This document shows positions 14,287-25,792 of a DNA stretch of 64,000 nucleotides, piece by piece. Under the pieces are notes generated by a model. That model saw only the letters and a program-made list of their open reading frames with translations, ran no database searches and was not told the DNA's origin. Made by a program: the position numbers and the translations under genes. Origin of the DNA: Cinclus cinclus (Eukaryota > Chordata > Aves > Passeriformes > Cinclidae); contig NC_085049.1 in the NCBI RefSeq assembly GCF_963662255.1, positions 53,305,158 to 53,369,157 on the forward strand, read 5' to 3'. Each line of letters starts with the position of its first letter. Positions within the stretch are counted from its first letter, which is position 1.

Positions 14287-15461
14287 TGTGGGGGAATATA
14301 AGGAGTGAAAGGAATAAGCTTTGCTGCTTTTGTCTGCTGCTGATCTGGACATGAGGTCTGTCAAACAACTGTTCCACATCCTTAGTCCTTCCCTGCCCAC
14401 TAATTTCAGAGGAGCATCATTCCCAGGTAAAAGTCTGGTGCCACAAGGACAGTTTTCATGTATTACCAGGGCCAGGCACAGGGGTCAATCCTCACACACA
14501 ACAACTGCACAGGGGCTGGGGTGTGCCCTGATCTCTCCCCAAACCAGCATTTTGTCTATTTTTGTCTGAGTATCAGAGTCAGCACTTGAGGGATGCCTAT
14601 GTAATAGTTATATTGGTCTGATCCCTCGAGGCTATGTCCACAAGATTAGCCCACCTACTTAAATCTGACACAAGTTGATAGTGACAGGTCTTTGTGACAA
14701 AAAGCATTAAGTGACTATCCTTGTGTTGTTTGATATATGAGAGTCCCTTTAATATGTTGTTGTTGCGAAGACAGATATCATACCTGTGTCTATGATGGTG
14801 CAGCCACAGCCCCATTTCCTTTCCAAGTAAAAGGGGGATAAGTCCTCTGCTCAGATGGGGTGAGATCCTGAATCCCTTGGCTATTCTGTGCTGGGTTGTA
14901 ACTGATCTGTATAGAACTGCAGGGAGAAATTAGTGCAGGAGACTTTCCTCCTTCTTCCTGTGAATGTTCCAGCCTAAAGACAGTGAAATGCTATCTTTAG
15001 GCTCTCTGCAAGCCCTGATTTAATGCTCAAGGTCATTTCCTTTACTTACCTAAGGTAAAAAGCCCTCCAAAAACCACCCACTACTCATTTTCCAAAGTGA
15101 TTGAAAGTTCTTAAGCCTGCCCAAAATAAAGCTGGTCATGGGTACAGAGCTGAATGGTTGGAAGCGTTCTCCAGCCAGAGCTCATTCCCAGTATGTTTGC
15201 TGACAGGTTGTAGTTCTTGAACGGTCTGAACTGCAGGTCTCCAGGCTACTTTGCTTTCAGCATGGCAGTAGAGCAGGACCTGGAGACTGTTTTAGAACCA
15301 TCATCATGCCTCATTATAATTGCACTCCAGTGTGAAAAGTAATATATATGATGTCAGGGAGTTTCTATGCTTTGTGCTGCCAGAGAAGCCAGTGGAAGTG
15401 GGAATCCAGAGCCCTTGAAAACTGGCCACCACACACAAACTGACATCCTTGTGTCAGCTCC

Positions 15462-15489
15462 CTGCAACAGCTGCTTCTGGCTGTTGCAG
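15462..15489. repeat. 9-bp inverted repeat, 10-base loop
   Basis: ctgcaacag at 15462-15470 is mirrored by ctgttgcag at 15481-15489. It is a possible hairpin with no evident function. Confidence 0.8.
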
Positions 15490-16831
15490 GTCAGATGCCA
15501 GTGCAACCAGACCTAAAATGGAATTGAGATTTTAAATAATGATAGGCTCAATTTAACATGGTTCTTAAGTATTTTCATAACTTTAGCACATCAGTTAATA
15601 TGATGGAACTTTAAGCCTAGTTATCTATATACACAGCAAGAGATTTTAAGTTTTATTTTGTCTGAAAAACTGAACATGATAAATGTGGAAAAGAGATAGA
15701 AAATTGTTGGTAATGGGTCAAGTTGCATCTTCCACTGATTTTCAAGTGTGTATGTGTGCATATATAACTATAAATTACACATAAAAATCTCTTGGCTCCA
15801 ACTGCTCATATCCTGTGTCAAACTGGATCCTGAATGCATCTCACGACATGGCTGAGGCATGAAAGCATTTCTGGAGATGTTACCTAAGTGACAGTTGTCT
15901 TTAATTTTATTTGCTAACTACATACACTTAATGCACTATCTTTTCTGAGTAGCCATGTAGACAGGACTGCTAAGTTTACTCCTATCCTTGCTGTAGAATT
16001 ACATCTAGCCAGATGCATTACCAGTTTCACAAAAAATTCCTAATCCAAGGTCTGCGTTTAGCACAACACAACCCACTGAAATACAACGTTCTTGACTTCT
16101 CAAATAAAGAACTGCAAAGGAGAGACCTTTTGTTTCAGAAACTCTGAAACAGAAGTTAACTTTATTTGCTCTGCGGAAGGTGAACTTGACATGATGGTGT
16201 CAATTCAGTGGTAAGTAGACCTTCAACAGCCTCTTTCCCCTTTAGCTCAAGAGGCATCATTGCAGCCCAGTGAACTGCACTTCTCCAAAGGGATTGAGGA
16301 TTGCATGCTGGAGCCTTTCTGCACCAGCAACGCCCTGACAATGCCGGGACAGAGCACCATATTAGGCAAGGGGCCGTGGGGAATGGCATGTGGGGGCTCC
16401 AGGGAGCATGCCTCCTAGGGAAGGAGCACAGCCATGGGCTGCTGGCTGAGTGTGCAGAGCCCTGTCCTGGCTGACAAGCCTGTTGCAGAGGTCAGCCAGG
16501 GAGGGCTATCATTCTTTGGCGAGGTGGAAACTACTTGGAGCTATTAATGTTTTTTTTCCTGGCTGTCCTCAGGAATGGAACTGTAAGCCAGGCATGACCA
16601 TGAAAGGGGTTGCACATGGCCAAAAGATTATGTTGAAGTATCTCCCATGTCTCTGCCACCCCGGGGGCCTGGAACTGTCCCTTTTCTTTTTTTTTCTTCC
16701 CATGTTATACTTTGGGTCTCTCCTTTGAGCTCCATTCTTGCCTCAGTTTTCTTACAATAACCTGAACAGCCTTGAATTACGGTTTAGGAAACAAACCACT
16801 AACTACTTGGTCTGGCTTCAGTTATCCATCC

Positions 16832-16950
16832 CATCACAGAACTGCAGAACAGCTGAGGTTAGAAAGGACCTTTGGATATGGACCTTTGGAGATAGCCTAG
16901 TCCAAGCTCTCTGCTAGGAACAGGGTTCAATAGAGTAAGTTTCCTGTGAG
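16832..16950 (-). mobile_element. CR1 LINE 3'-end fragment, antisense
   Basis: The stretch beginning atcacagaactgcag and continuing through gctgaggtt, aaaggacc, tagtccaagctctctgct and cagggttcaatagag resembles the antisense of the avian CR1 3' end as I know it. It is diverged, with a small internal duplication of acctttgga. The right border is uncertain. Confidence 0.7.
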
Positions 16951-18286
16951 AGTGCTGAGATTCTGAATGTCTCCTTTTGTTGTCTGCATGCATGAGATGA
17001 GGTTCAGACTATAACAACATAATGTTTCAGGTCTGGTCTGTGCCACAGACTTCAGCTATCATCTGTGCTGGGTGAGGCAGGACTTGTGAGATGTGTGATT
17101 GCTGAGCAGCATTATAGTGTTGGTGAAACCAGGGAATACCTTTCAAAATGAAAGGAAAATTCAAGGCAAGTACCTCAAAAGTCTCATGAGCCTTTCATCT
17201 AAGAGTGGAAAGTGTTGTATTTGTTGAGTTTTTAATTATGAATTTGTAACTCTTACTGGTGAGCCAGGGAGCATTTTCTAATTCAGTGTTCATAAGAATA
17301 CTCCCTCTTTCTATCTATTACACTTCATGAGGAAAATTATGCAATAGTTAATTTTCTGCCATTACTATTCTATGCAAGAAACATACTTCCATGCCACAAT
17401 ATTGTCTCAGTGAAATATTTTACTCTCAGTGGAAACAGTAAAAAATGTCATGGTAGCAAAATAAATAGGTTCCAAAACACACTCTTTGTGGAGCAATTTC
17501 CTTATTTTAATGTGAAAATAAATAATATTTTTCTAGGCCACAAAACGAAACCTAGTATGTCAGTAGTTAGACCAGTAAAAATGGATTGCTATTTATCTGA
17601 GTAAAGATATTTCATTATTTTCACACACTGTATGTTGGTCTTTAATATATTTCCTTCCAATCTGTGTGATAGGTGTTGTGATCAGAATATACAAACAAAG
17701 CTCTTTCCTTGTAGCAAGGGATTCTCTTGGGAACCTCTACAAGGATTTGCTGTTGTATCTGTGTGTGTGACTGGAAATTCCTAAACCATATCAAATTCAC
17801 ACACTCATCTTAAATTTATATTTGCACTAAATATTTTTCCCTTTTAAAAATTAAATGGATTTATTAAGAATGAGATTTGTGTTTTAGTTGTATTTAGAAT
17901 GGAGTGTAAAGGAATAACCTTACCAGCATTTCTGTGTGACAGATTGAATTATTTTTCCTGAATCTGAGCTGAGGTGGGGTCCCATGGGTTAATGTCCATA
18001 ACATGACAAAGATTAGTAAGAGCCATCTACTCTTACAGTTCAGGGTTTCAACCTTTTAAATCTTTGCTTGTTATAAGTAGTTAAACTCTAAGTCAATGCT
18101 AGTGCCAAACAATATTGCTGTTTTCAAACTGTCTAGACTCCTAAAGCTTTTAAATGTTGAAAAGAAGCTTCTGTTTCTCTTTTAAAAATGTATTTTAGCT
18201 AGTCAATTTGTTCATATGTTTTTAGATAGGAGAGCATGTAATCCCAGAAGGGTAACATTTAAATGCTGGTTTCTGTATCACACATT

Positions 18287-18486
18287 NNNNNNNNNNNNNN
18301 NNNNNNNNNNNNNNNNNNNNNNNNNNNNNNNNNNNNNNNNNNNNNNNNNNNNNNNNNNNNNNNNNNNNNNNNNNNNNNNNNNNNNNNNNNNNNNNNNNNN
18401 NNNNNNNNNNNNNNNNNNNNNNNNNNNNNNNNNNNNNNNNNNNNNNNNNNNNNNNNNNNNNNNNNNNNNNNNNNNNNNNNNNNNNN
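18287..18486. other. Assembly gap (200 N)
   Basis: Exactly 200 N, probably a placeholder of nominal size. A small exon could be hidden here. Confidence 1.
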
Positions 18487-19139
18487 GGAAACCAAAAACA
18501 GTAGGAATCCCATCAGATCCTGAGACAGAGAAAGTGTGGAAATTGTTATTTTGTTCAAAACACAGTCCAAGTTTTCTCATATAGATGATGTCAAAAATAA
18601 TTCACATTGACCTGCTTAGAGTAGGGGAGAGGCTGGCAGTTCTGATCAAGTAAACTAAATACAAGTAGTCTCAGTAAGACTGTGTTGATAATGGTGAAGA
18701 TAAAGATAAAGAATTAAACAACATCCTCAATATACTCTTTGTACTTTCTCTTAAGGATCATATGAGTGGCAGTAACTCATGTCTGATCCAATTTCTTTCC
18801 AATTAACAGCAATATATACCTAATTTCAAGAACTTTTATGAATTTGCCCAAGAAAGAAAGACTAACAACTGCTACTTTTAAAAACCCAGCATTTTTCTTC
18901 CACTGAGTCCAGGAACATCAATCTTACATGCCTTGTTCAAAACATAGAAATTGCATTGATACGTACAGGTAGTAAAATGCTTTATAGTATTGCAACTGTA
19001 TATTACATATACACATATGTCAATCATTCTTTAATGCTGTTTTTCCAATACCAGCAGAACCTGCATTTTCTTAATGCTGTGTAAGTCTTTCTTTTTACTT
19101 TAAGATCCTCTCAAAACTATACTTGTACTTCCTACACAG

Positions 19140-19181
19140 AACAAACAACACCACAGGAGGGTGGAAATGAAAAGGGTAAAG
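19140..19181 (+). CDS. MYBPC1: MYBPC1 N-terminal micro-exon a (42 nt, candidate)
   Basis: The acceptor is ctacacag and the donor is the consensus AAAG|gtaagt. The exon is phase 1-1, so it can be included or skipped without a frame change. With the G from the previous exon it reads EQTTPQEGGNEKGK, a polar, low-complexity peptide. It would lie in the variable segment before C1, which in mammalian MYBPC1 is alternatively spliced and phosphorylated. No coding exon is visible upstream. Assignment rests on splice sites, open frame and matching phase rather than strong sequence similarity. Confidence 0.5.
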
Positions 19182-19750
19182 GTAAGTCTGAAACCATAAT
19201 TTAAAAATGGGCAGTAAAGAAAACATTCCTAAATGCTGTTCTGTTGCTGTATTTTTTGAGCTTTAATTCAGAATCTTGGTGCTAAACTTTAGAAGTGTGA
19301 TGTGAGGCTTCCTAGATCCTTTTTATGAATGGCTTAGCCAGCCAAAGAAAATTATGCTTCTCATGAATACCTTCAAAAATTCTGCAAATCAGACTGGTAC
19401 TTGAGCAACAGTATTTATATTGACTGTTCAATTAATGGATCAAATTACAAGAGATTTGCATGAACACAAAGCTGTGTTTAAATGAGCTTGGATGTTGCCC
19501 CTGACCAAACTTGCTGAAACTCAAATACTGTGAGCACTGATTGTTTTTAAATACAGTGGACAATGTCTTACAGTCATTCTAAGCTGTTTCTGTTATACCA
19601 CAGAAACCTGACATTTTACCTTTTAGAAAGTCCCACAGGCTTTTTTCATCTGAAATTAAAGATCACACATTCACCCTTCTGTCCTCATTTGGAGCCCAGC
19701 AGCTGAGCTCTTTACAGGTTCCAAAAAGTGTGTTTGAGGACTGTCTGATG

Positions 19751-19777
19751 TATAGATAACTATAATAGTTATCTATA
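19751..19777. repeat. Perfect 12-bp inverted repeat
   Basis: tatagataacta and tagttatctata are separated by three bases, followed by a further tagatatagataac copy. AT-rich hairpin or cruciform. Confidence 0.9.
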
Positions 19778-22620
19778 GATATAGATAACTGTTCCACTAG
19801 CAATGCATGCAAAAATCAGCCCCAGTTTTAATATATATTTTTGTGCTTCTGAAATTAGATACACTTGTTCTGTTGTCAATTCTTTTGGTTAGGAACATGC
19901 ATTTTGAGGGAACTGGGCCAAATTCCCCTGCTTTTGGTAGTAGCCCTGTCAAAATAGAAATCAAACACCCTATAAAGTTATTTTGAAAAGAATAATCTCT
20001 TTTTTAAAACATAATTCTGATCAAACCAGACCAAGATATGCTTAAAACTGATGCAATGCTTGCTTTTCATCTGGCATGGTTATGCTTTCTCATGGCAAAT
20101 CAAGAAATGGCTTGCTTGAAAATGTATTCTGGCTTCTGGCACAAAATCTTGCCCTTTGCATACTTGATACTTGCAGATTTATTTGGCAAAGGCATGCATG
20201 GCTATTTTTCTCAGCAGAGTCAAAATGTAAACACCAAGAATGTGTGATTCAAGTACCATTTTGAAAATAAAAAATGCTGAACCAGGCTTCAGTGCATGCT
20301 ATTTTGCCAGTTATCCTTGCATTGAGCAATTATTTTGACACACAAAATTTTGTGCGAGTAATCAAATCTGTCATCTTGGTAATGGAAATGCAATTCAGAA
20401 ATAATTTGCATGCCTAATGATAGGAAAAAAGATGAAAGTCTTGCCTCAAGCTATCCCAACAGTTAGCTCTGCTTGCTTTAATTTGGATATAAGAGAAATA
20501 TTTGTTCCCAAACTGAACATGAATGGTGATTTCTTCACTGCTTACAAGCCTGCATTTCACTGAATAAAACTGAAAACATGGTAGGTAACTTATCCAGAAC
20601 TTCTATTATCTTCTTACTCATTATTGTTTCTGTTTTGAATTTAGTGAAGGGCACAGGTATTTTCCAGGAGGAAAAATATTCCTCCTGAAAGAAACCTCTC
20701 AGTGCTAGGAGGATTTTACTGCCAAAAAGTATTGTTTAAGATCCTACAATGGAAAATTTTCCCAGTTTCAGTTCAGGTTGGCAGCTGTTGCCTCTGTAAA
20801 ATTTCCAATGGAAGTCTGAATTTAATATGTAGGTGACCTTCTGCCATGCTCCAGTGAAGTTTTCTTTTTTTGCAAAGCAAAGTAGATGTCATTGCCAGAC
20901 ACTCAGTAGTAATATTTCTAAAAGTTAGTTACAGTGCAGTTGTTCCTATCAGCTCTTGTGTTATTGCAGAGTATCACGAAGTAAGGGAAAACAGATTTTC
21001 ATAGAGTGATTCCTTCAGGTTTATGTGCCAGAAATATAAAAAAAATCTTTATAATAGTGAGTATAATGCACAAAAAGGGAAAAGGTTCCATTCTTCCAAC
21101 CTGTCCAAAATCATTTACACTGGAAAATGAGCAGTTCAGCAAGGAAATTGTGCCAGAACCAGTTAGATGTTAGCTCTTATATAGGCTATATGTAAAAGAC
21201 TTTCTGCAGCTCCAGAAGAAGCAGATTTGGGTAGTTCTCTGAAGAGGAACGAGATGGGAAACATTTCATATCTGAATTCCACAGCAGTTATACAATACTT
21301 GTGTGCCACTAGTTGTGACCTGTTTGCTGATAATTTATGAGATAGACTGTTGACACTGAAATGGGACCGTGCTGGAACCTGACATCCAGGAAAGAAATCT
21401 TGGTAGTCCATGTAAGTCCCATAGTCCATCATTTGCACCTCATCCCTCATGGAAAAAAATTAACAACAGGCATTAGGAGGATAGAGTATACCTATCTGTG
21501 TGTCTGTTTTAATGTTCTAGTTCTTTTTAGTACTTATTGTCTGTGTGAAATTGCATATTTATATTCCTTTGTGTTCACTGTAAAGTTATGAAATGAAAAA
21601 CAGTGCGGTAAATTCTTTGTGGCTCATGTTTTTTTCCTGTAAATTAGTAGCTCAGAGTATAAAATAAACCAGTTTGAAAACACCTATAATAATGTTGTAA
21701 AAAAATCAGGATATATGTGATCATCCATTTTATTTTCAGACAAAAATAGTGAATCAGCACAAATTCTCCAAATATACTACATTGTCCTATATTAGTTTCA
21801 TTTAATGCTTGTGTCTTTGTTTTTTTAATTTTAGTATTATCCTACAGATTGAATATGTTATAATTCTGTTCCCACTTGCTGGAATAATTATCAAATTTTA
21901 ATATCCGTTTGCTCATTCCTTTTTTTAGGTCCCATCCAGCCATTCAGAGAGCTACTAAAATTTCTGTATGTTTTACTGACACCTTTCCTCTAGGTTGCTT
22001 CCAACCATCTACTAAAATGCTCATTGCATATGTCATCCTTGTATTTTTCCAGGTTTCACTTATCCTTTCATCTCCCTACTAAAACTTCCCCTCTGTGGGT
22101 GTGTACTTCATTTACCATTTCCAAAGTGCCAAGTCCCCTTCATGGGACTGCTGAACTCTCTTTGAAAATCAGATTGGTAGTTGAAGTCAACTAAATTTGA
22201 AACTCTCAGTCTTGCTGTGCTCTGTAATTTCAGCATAAACAATAGAATAGAAAAATAAAATAATATACAATTAATAGGTTTTTGCCACTTCTCCTCAATG
22301 TTAAGTTTGTCAACAATGTGGCTGATGTCAGAATAGCAGCTTCCATTTTGTGTGGGGTGTTTCAGATCAGAGGAAAGGAGGTCTAAAATTCTTGATAACA
22401 CAGCTCATATATAAATAAGTACTTTTTTTTTGACAGATTTTTCTACATTTGCTGTGCCAGCAGCCAGAAATTTTAATGTTAAGGTTACACTAAGTGTGTT
22501 TAGATTAGCTTTTTTTGAGGTATGGAGAGTTCTTTCATCCAACATACAACAAGAATCTATTCCTGATGCAGCTCAGTCTACTCCAGAGTTAATGTTATTA
22601 TTTAGAAACAAGGAAAAGAA

Positions 22621-22659
22621 AGATGTTAATGAGTTAATGTTAAAAAAGATGTTAATGAG
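22621..22659. repeat. Direct repeat, 26-bp period
   Basis: agatgttaatgag occurs at 22621-22633 and 22647-22659, within a run of gttaatg motifs. Confidence 0.85.
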
Positions 22660-24675
22660 AGTGTGCCACAGACAAAGATTAAAAATTTCTATGGAGTAAT
22701 GCATCTTATAAGCCTACTGTAGAATGAATCAATTTATTTCCCCATACAAACTCATGAAACAGATTGAAAAATGCATTGCATTAAAAGCTTACTTGCAGAA
22801 GATAAGTGTAGAGAATGAATGATCATAGTCCTACTGACAGATCTGGTATTTTTGCTATTTTAGTTATCTTCAAGTAGACTCTATTGCTAGTATATACTAT
22901 CATCCATCACAGAAACTGAACTGGCTATAGCTGCTGAACCAACTCAGTCCATTTTGTCCTAGAAGCCTGAGACAGAAGGAGTGATGGATTGATAATTACC
23001 CATTTATCAGAGCAATTCCTCCAGCATGCACTGTTTTCATTTCATTCCATTTCTAAAACATTCAGTTGAGCTTTCATCTTGATACTACTGACATGTTTGT
23101 TTGTTTCCTTTGTTTGTCTTTGATGTTAATGCTTTGTTTAAAAAATGATAGATTACCCTGGAGAAACCCCAGCAATCCCTCTGCAAAACTATTAACTTCA
23201 TTTTTGGGTTTTTTAGTTTTTCAAATGATTAAATGAAAGAGAAATCCCAGTGGTCCTTTCATAACTTGATTGTCATATATCATTATGTGGGATGCATCAC
23301 ATCAAATGTTTTACGCTGGTCTTACTTATTTTTGCAGCCAAATGGCTCTTTGAGCCATCATCGAGCACAGTGGTGACATCACTGGCAAAAAGAGCTGAAA
23401 GTACATTTAATGCTTTCATGAAATATGGAGAAATATTTGCAGTGGGAGCACATAACCTTGCATCCATTTAGTTGCTAATGCAGTATGTAAAAATGTCTGA
23501 TTTAATCATTACTGTGCTTTTACTGAAAATCAACATTTTCAACATCTGCTTATGGCATTGGGTGATGCAGGTCATAAGAACTCTTCCATTATTCCTTTTT
23601 TCTTTTTCTATGAATAAGAAAAGATAACACATTAATCCTTCATGGGTAAGCATACATTTTACAACACTTATCCTCCTCCCAAGGGATCTTTAAAATGAAC
23701 TTTAATGAACCATTAAAAAGGAATGAGTAAAATGTTATGGTGAAGTTGATAAATTCTATTAACAGACTTTTAATCAGCCTTCAGTGGTTAAACAAACCCA
23801 AAAATTCAGTATTTCCAGTGTTTATGAAAATGCAACTACATGTCGTATGTGCTTTTGTCATAGTTATTATATTTTTCCTTGAAAAAAATATAGATAAATT
23901 ATAACTTTAAGGTCAAAATCAAAGGATAAATTCAGATTTAAAATTTTATTATGGAAACACAAATATAAGATATAAAAAATCCAACCCCCAAAAAAGTATC
24001 TTTATAGATGTGAGTTAATATTTTTCCAAAGCTGTTCTTGTTTAACTCTGTTCTCCATTTTGAAATCTTCCATGGATTATTTTCTGATAATGTATAAAAA
24101 CATGTTATCTTCCTATTACTTATGTATTAAATCCTAAATATCTCTAATTTATTTTTGTCTTTCAAAGTATACCTTGGTTATTTTCTTTCTTTTTTGCCAT
24201 TAGGCTTTTAAGACACTAGGAACTTTTGCTTATTTTTATCAAAGCTGATCTCTGAGGTTTTGGTCAACATCTAAAATTCAAAAAGACTCTTGTCTTTTTG
24301 GTTTTCTAATAATCCTGATTACAGCATTTCTGTTTAATGCCAGTTTCATGGTTTTCTCAGGCTTTTGATCTATATAAATACAAGCTTCAATGCATTCTAT
24401 ATGGTTAAATATTTTAAAATACCTCATGATTTAGTACCTCATGAAAGCCAACTTTTAGTGTGATCAAAAGGAAAATCCAGCATGGTGATAATGGTTCTTT
24501 CCTTATTTAAAATTATTCTCCTGTTGATATGAGGAAAAGCTGAGTTGTGTATCACTTGCACTTTAAATTGATATTATAGTTTAGAAATCACAAAGCATAA
24601 ATAGAGGGGACTTAACTTTTTCATATCTTGATATAATGATGCTGAATGCATATGTGGTGCACATTTTAATTGCAG

Positions 24676-24708
24676 ACGTGGTCATCAGAGAAATGACATC
24701 TTCCTCAG
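24676..24708 (+). CDS. MYBPC1: MYBPC1 N-terminal micro-exon b (33 nt, candidate)
   Basis: Acceptor taattgcag, donor TCAG|gttaga (weaker than consensus). Phase 1-1, reading DVVIREMTSSS: a serine/threonine cluster in a short hydrophilic peptide. The frame is open only in the phase expected from its neighbours. It fits the run of frame-neutral N-terminal exons, but it is short and a chance acceptor/donor pair cannot be excluded. Confidence 0.42.
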
Positions 24709-25074
24709 GTTAGATATGTGATTCTCCTTCATTTCATTCTGGCTTTCTTATTGTAATTACTGTGGATTACATCTCTAACAAACAGAATCACTCTGCAGCT
24801 CTCATATAAACTCATGATTTAATCATAGATCACAGTCCACATCTCATTTTGTTCTTTTCTTGCTTGAAACATCAAGGTTTACCATTTCAGCTACTGAATT
24901 ATGCAAAGCTTTCCTCATCTGTTTGAAGCTTCCATTGTGAATGCTCCTGAATATTGCAATTTATTTCCCTTTCTTTTGCAGGTTTTTACATTTTCATGTA
25001 TTTTTTTTAAAGCAGATGATCACCTGTGCTTTCAGTTTCTTCATGTGCTTTTTCATTTGTATTTCTTTTCACAG
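24709..25074. other. Intron
   Basis: AT-rich; ends in a long pyrimidine-rich run (about 25038-25074). Nothing else seen. Confidence 0.5.
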
Positions 25075-25110
25075 ATGAAGATGACACCTCAGTTAGTACT
25101 CCACCAGCAG
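25075..25110 (+). CDS. MYBPC1: MYBPC1 N-terminal micro-exon c (36 nt)
   Basis: Good pyrimidine tract and cacag acceptor; donor GCAG|gttagg. Phase 1-1, reading DEDDTSVSTPPA: acidic, then Ser/Thr/Pro. This composition suits the Pro/Ala-rich phosphorylatable extension that precedes C1 in slow MyBP-C. The donor resembles that of the preceding micro-exon (gttag), which may mark both as regulated rather than constitutive. Confidence 0.58.
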
Positions 25111-25756
25111 GTTAGGACTGTGATAGTGCTTTGAGTGTGTATGTATGTATGTATTTTTCTCTTGAGTATTAATGAAGAAAGAGTCCAAACCAGTGAACTG
25201 AACTCAAAACATAAGACTTAGAAAATTTTTAAAAGTGCCCCATATTTTATTAATTTCTGTTCAGAAGTACAAGACCCTTATATCAGTTAAGTCCCTTTCC
25301 AGTCCTATTTTGAGGTCTTTATTAGGTCTCCCAGTGGAAGATAAAATACTGGTTACTATATCCAAAAGCAACTCCAGATACATAAGTATACTGTTTAAAT
25401 AATCAAAATACTGTCCCTCAGACAAATACTGAAGAACAGAAATCTGTCTGTTACCTGAAACTACACAAATCATGGCAAAAACATCAGGCTCATGTTAGTT
25501 TCTCTCAAAAGAAACTCTTGAATGGAATTAAACTAATTTAGATTTTTTTTCAGAGAAAAGTGGGGAAGATTTCCGAGGGTTTTTCTTAACTGTTCACTTT
25601 TTTCTGGTATTTAAGTAGTTCCTCACGGATATGGTCCCAAATATTTAGTCTAATTTTCTTGTATGAAGAATCAATGTTCTTCAAATCCCAGTGATCTGAG
25701 GTCAGTTAAGCTGTGATCTCTGAGCTGGTGTCATTTAAATTGCTCTTCCCTTTCAG
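25111..25756. other. Intron
   Basis: Contains a short (tg/ta) tetranucleotide run near 25138-25156. Nothing else seen. Confidence 0.5.
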
Positions 25757-25792
25757 ATGGGATCTCTAAGCCAGCGGAAAGAAAAGATTCAG
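25757..25792 (+). CDS. MYBPC1: MYBPC1 N-terminal micro-exon d (36 nt)
   Basis: Acceptor ccctttcag, donor TCAG|gtgaga, both good. Phase 1-1, reading DGISKPAERKDS. The RKDS ending puts a serine two residues after basic residues, a possible basophilic-kinase context. Same length and phase as micro-exon c, so the two are interchangeable in frame. Confidence 0.6.

Larger units (their letters stand above)
1..19139. other. 5' flank or first intron(s) of MYBPC1, no supported gene
   Basis: No exon, RNA gene or conserved protein match could be supported on either strand here. All open frames are short and look random. Visible content: a G17 run, a T12-G19 tract, a 22-bp tandem duplication near 10994, a small GC-rich patch at 11660-11810, a CR1 fragment at about 16832-16950 and the assembly gap. 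A TATATAAG at 2285-2292 resembles a TATA box, but nothing around it supports a promoter. An MYBPC1 start exon (in mammals beginning Met-Pro-Glu-Pro) was looked for and not seen. Confidence 0.6.
19182..24675. other. Intron (5.5 kb)
   Basis: AT-rich intron. It holds a perfect 12-bp inverted repeat at 19751-19777, a short direct repeat at 22621-22659 and a possible 12-nt phase 1-1 micro-exon at 20645-20656 (acceptor aatttag, donor acag|gtattt). No other gene is seen. Confidence 0.6.

Noticed and set aside
18216..18584. Open frames across the N gap
   Set aside because: They exist only because N codons are not read as stops.
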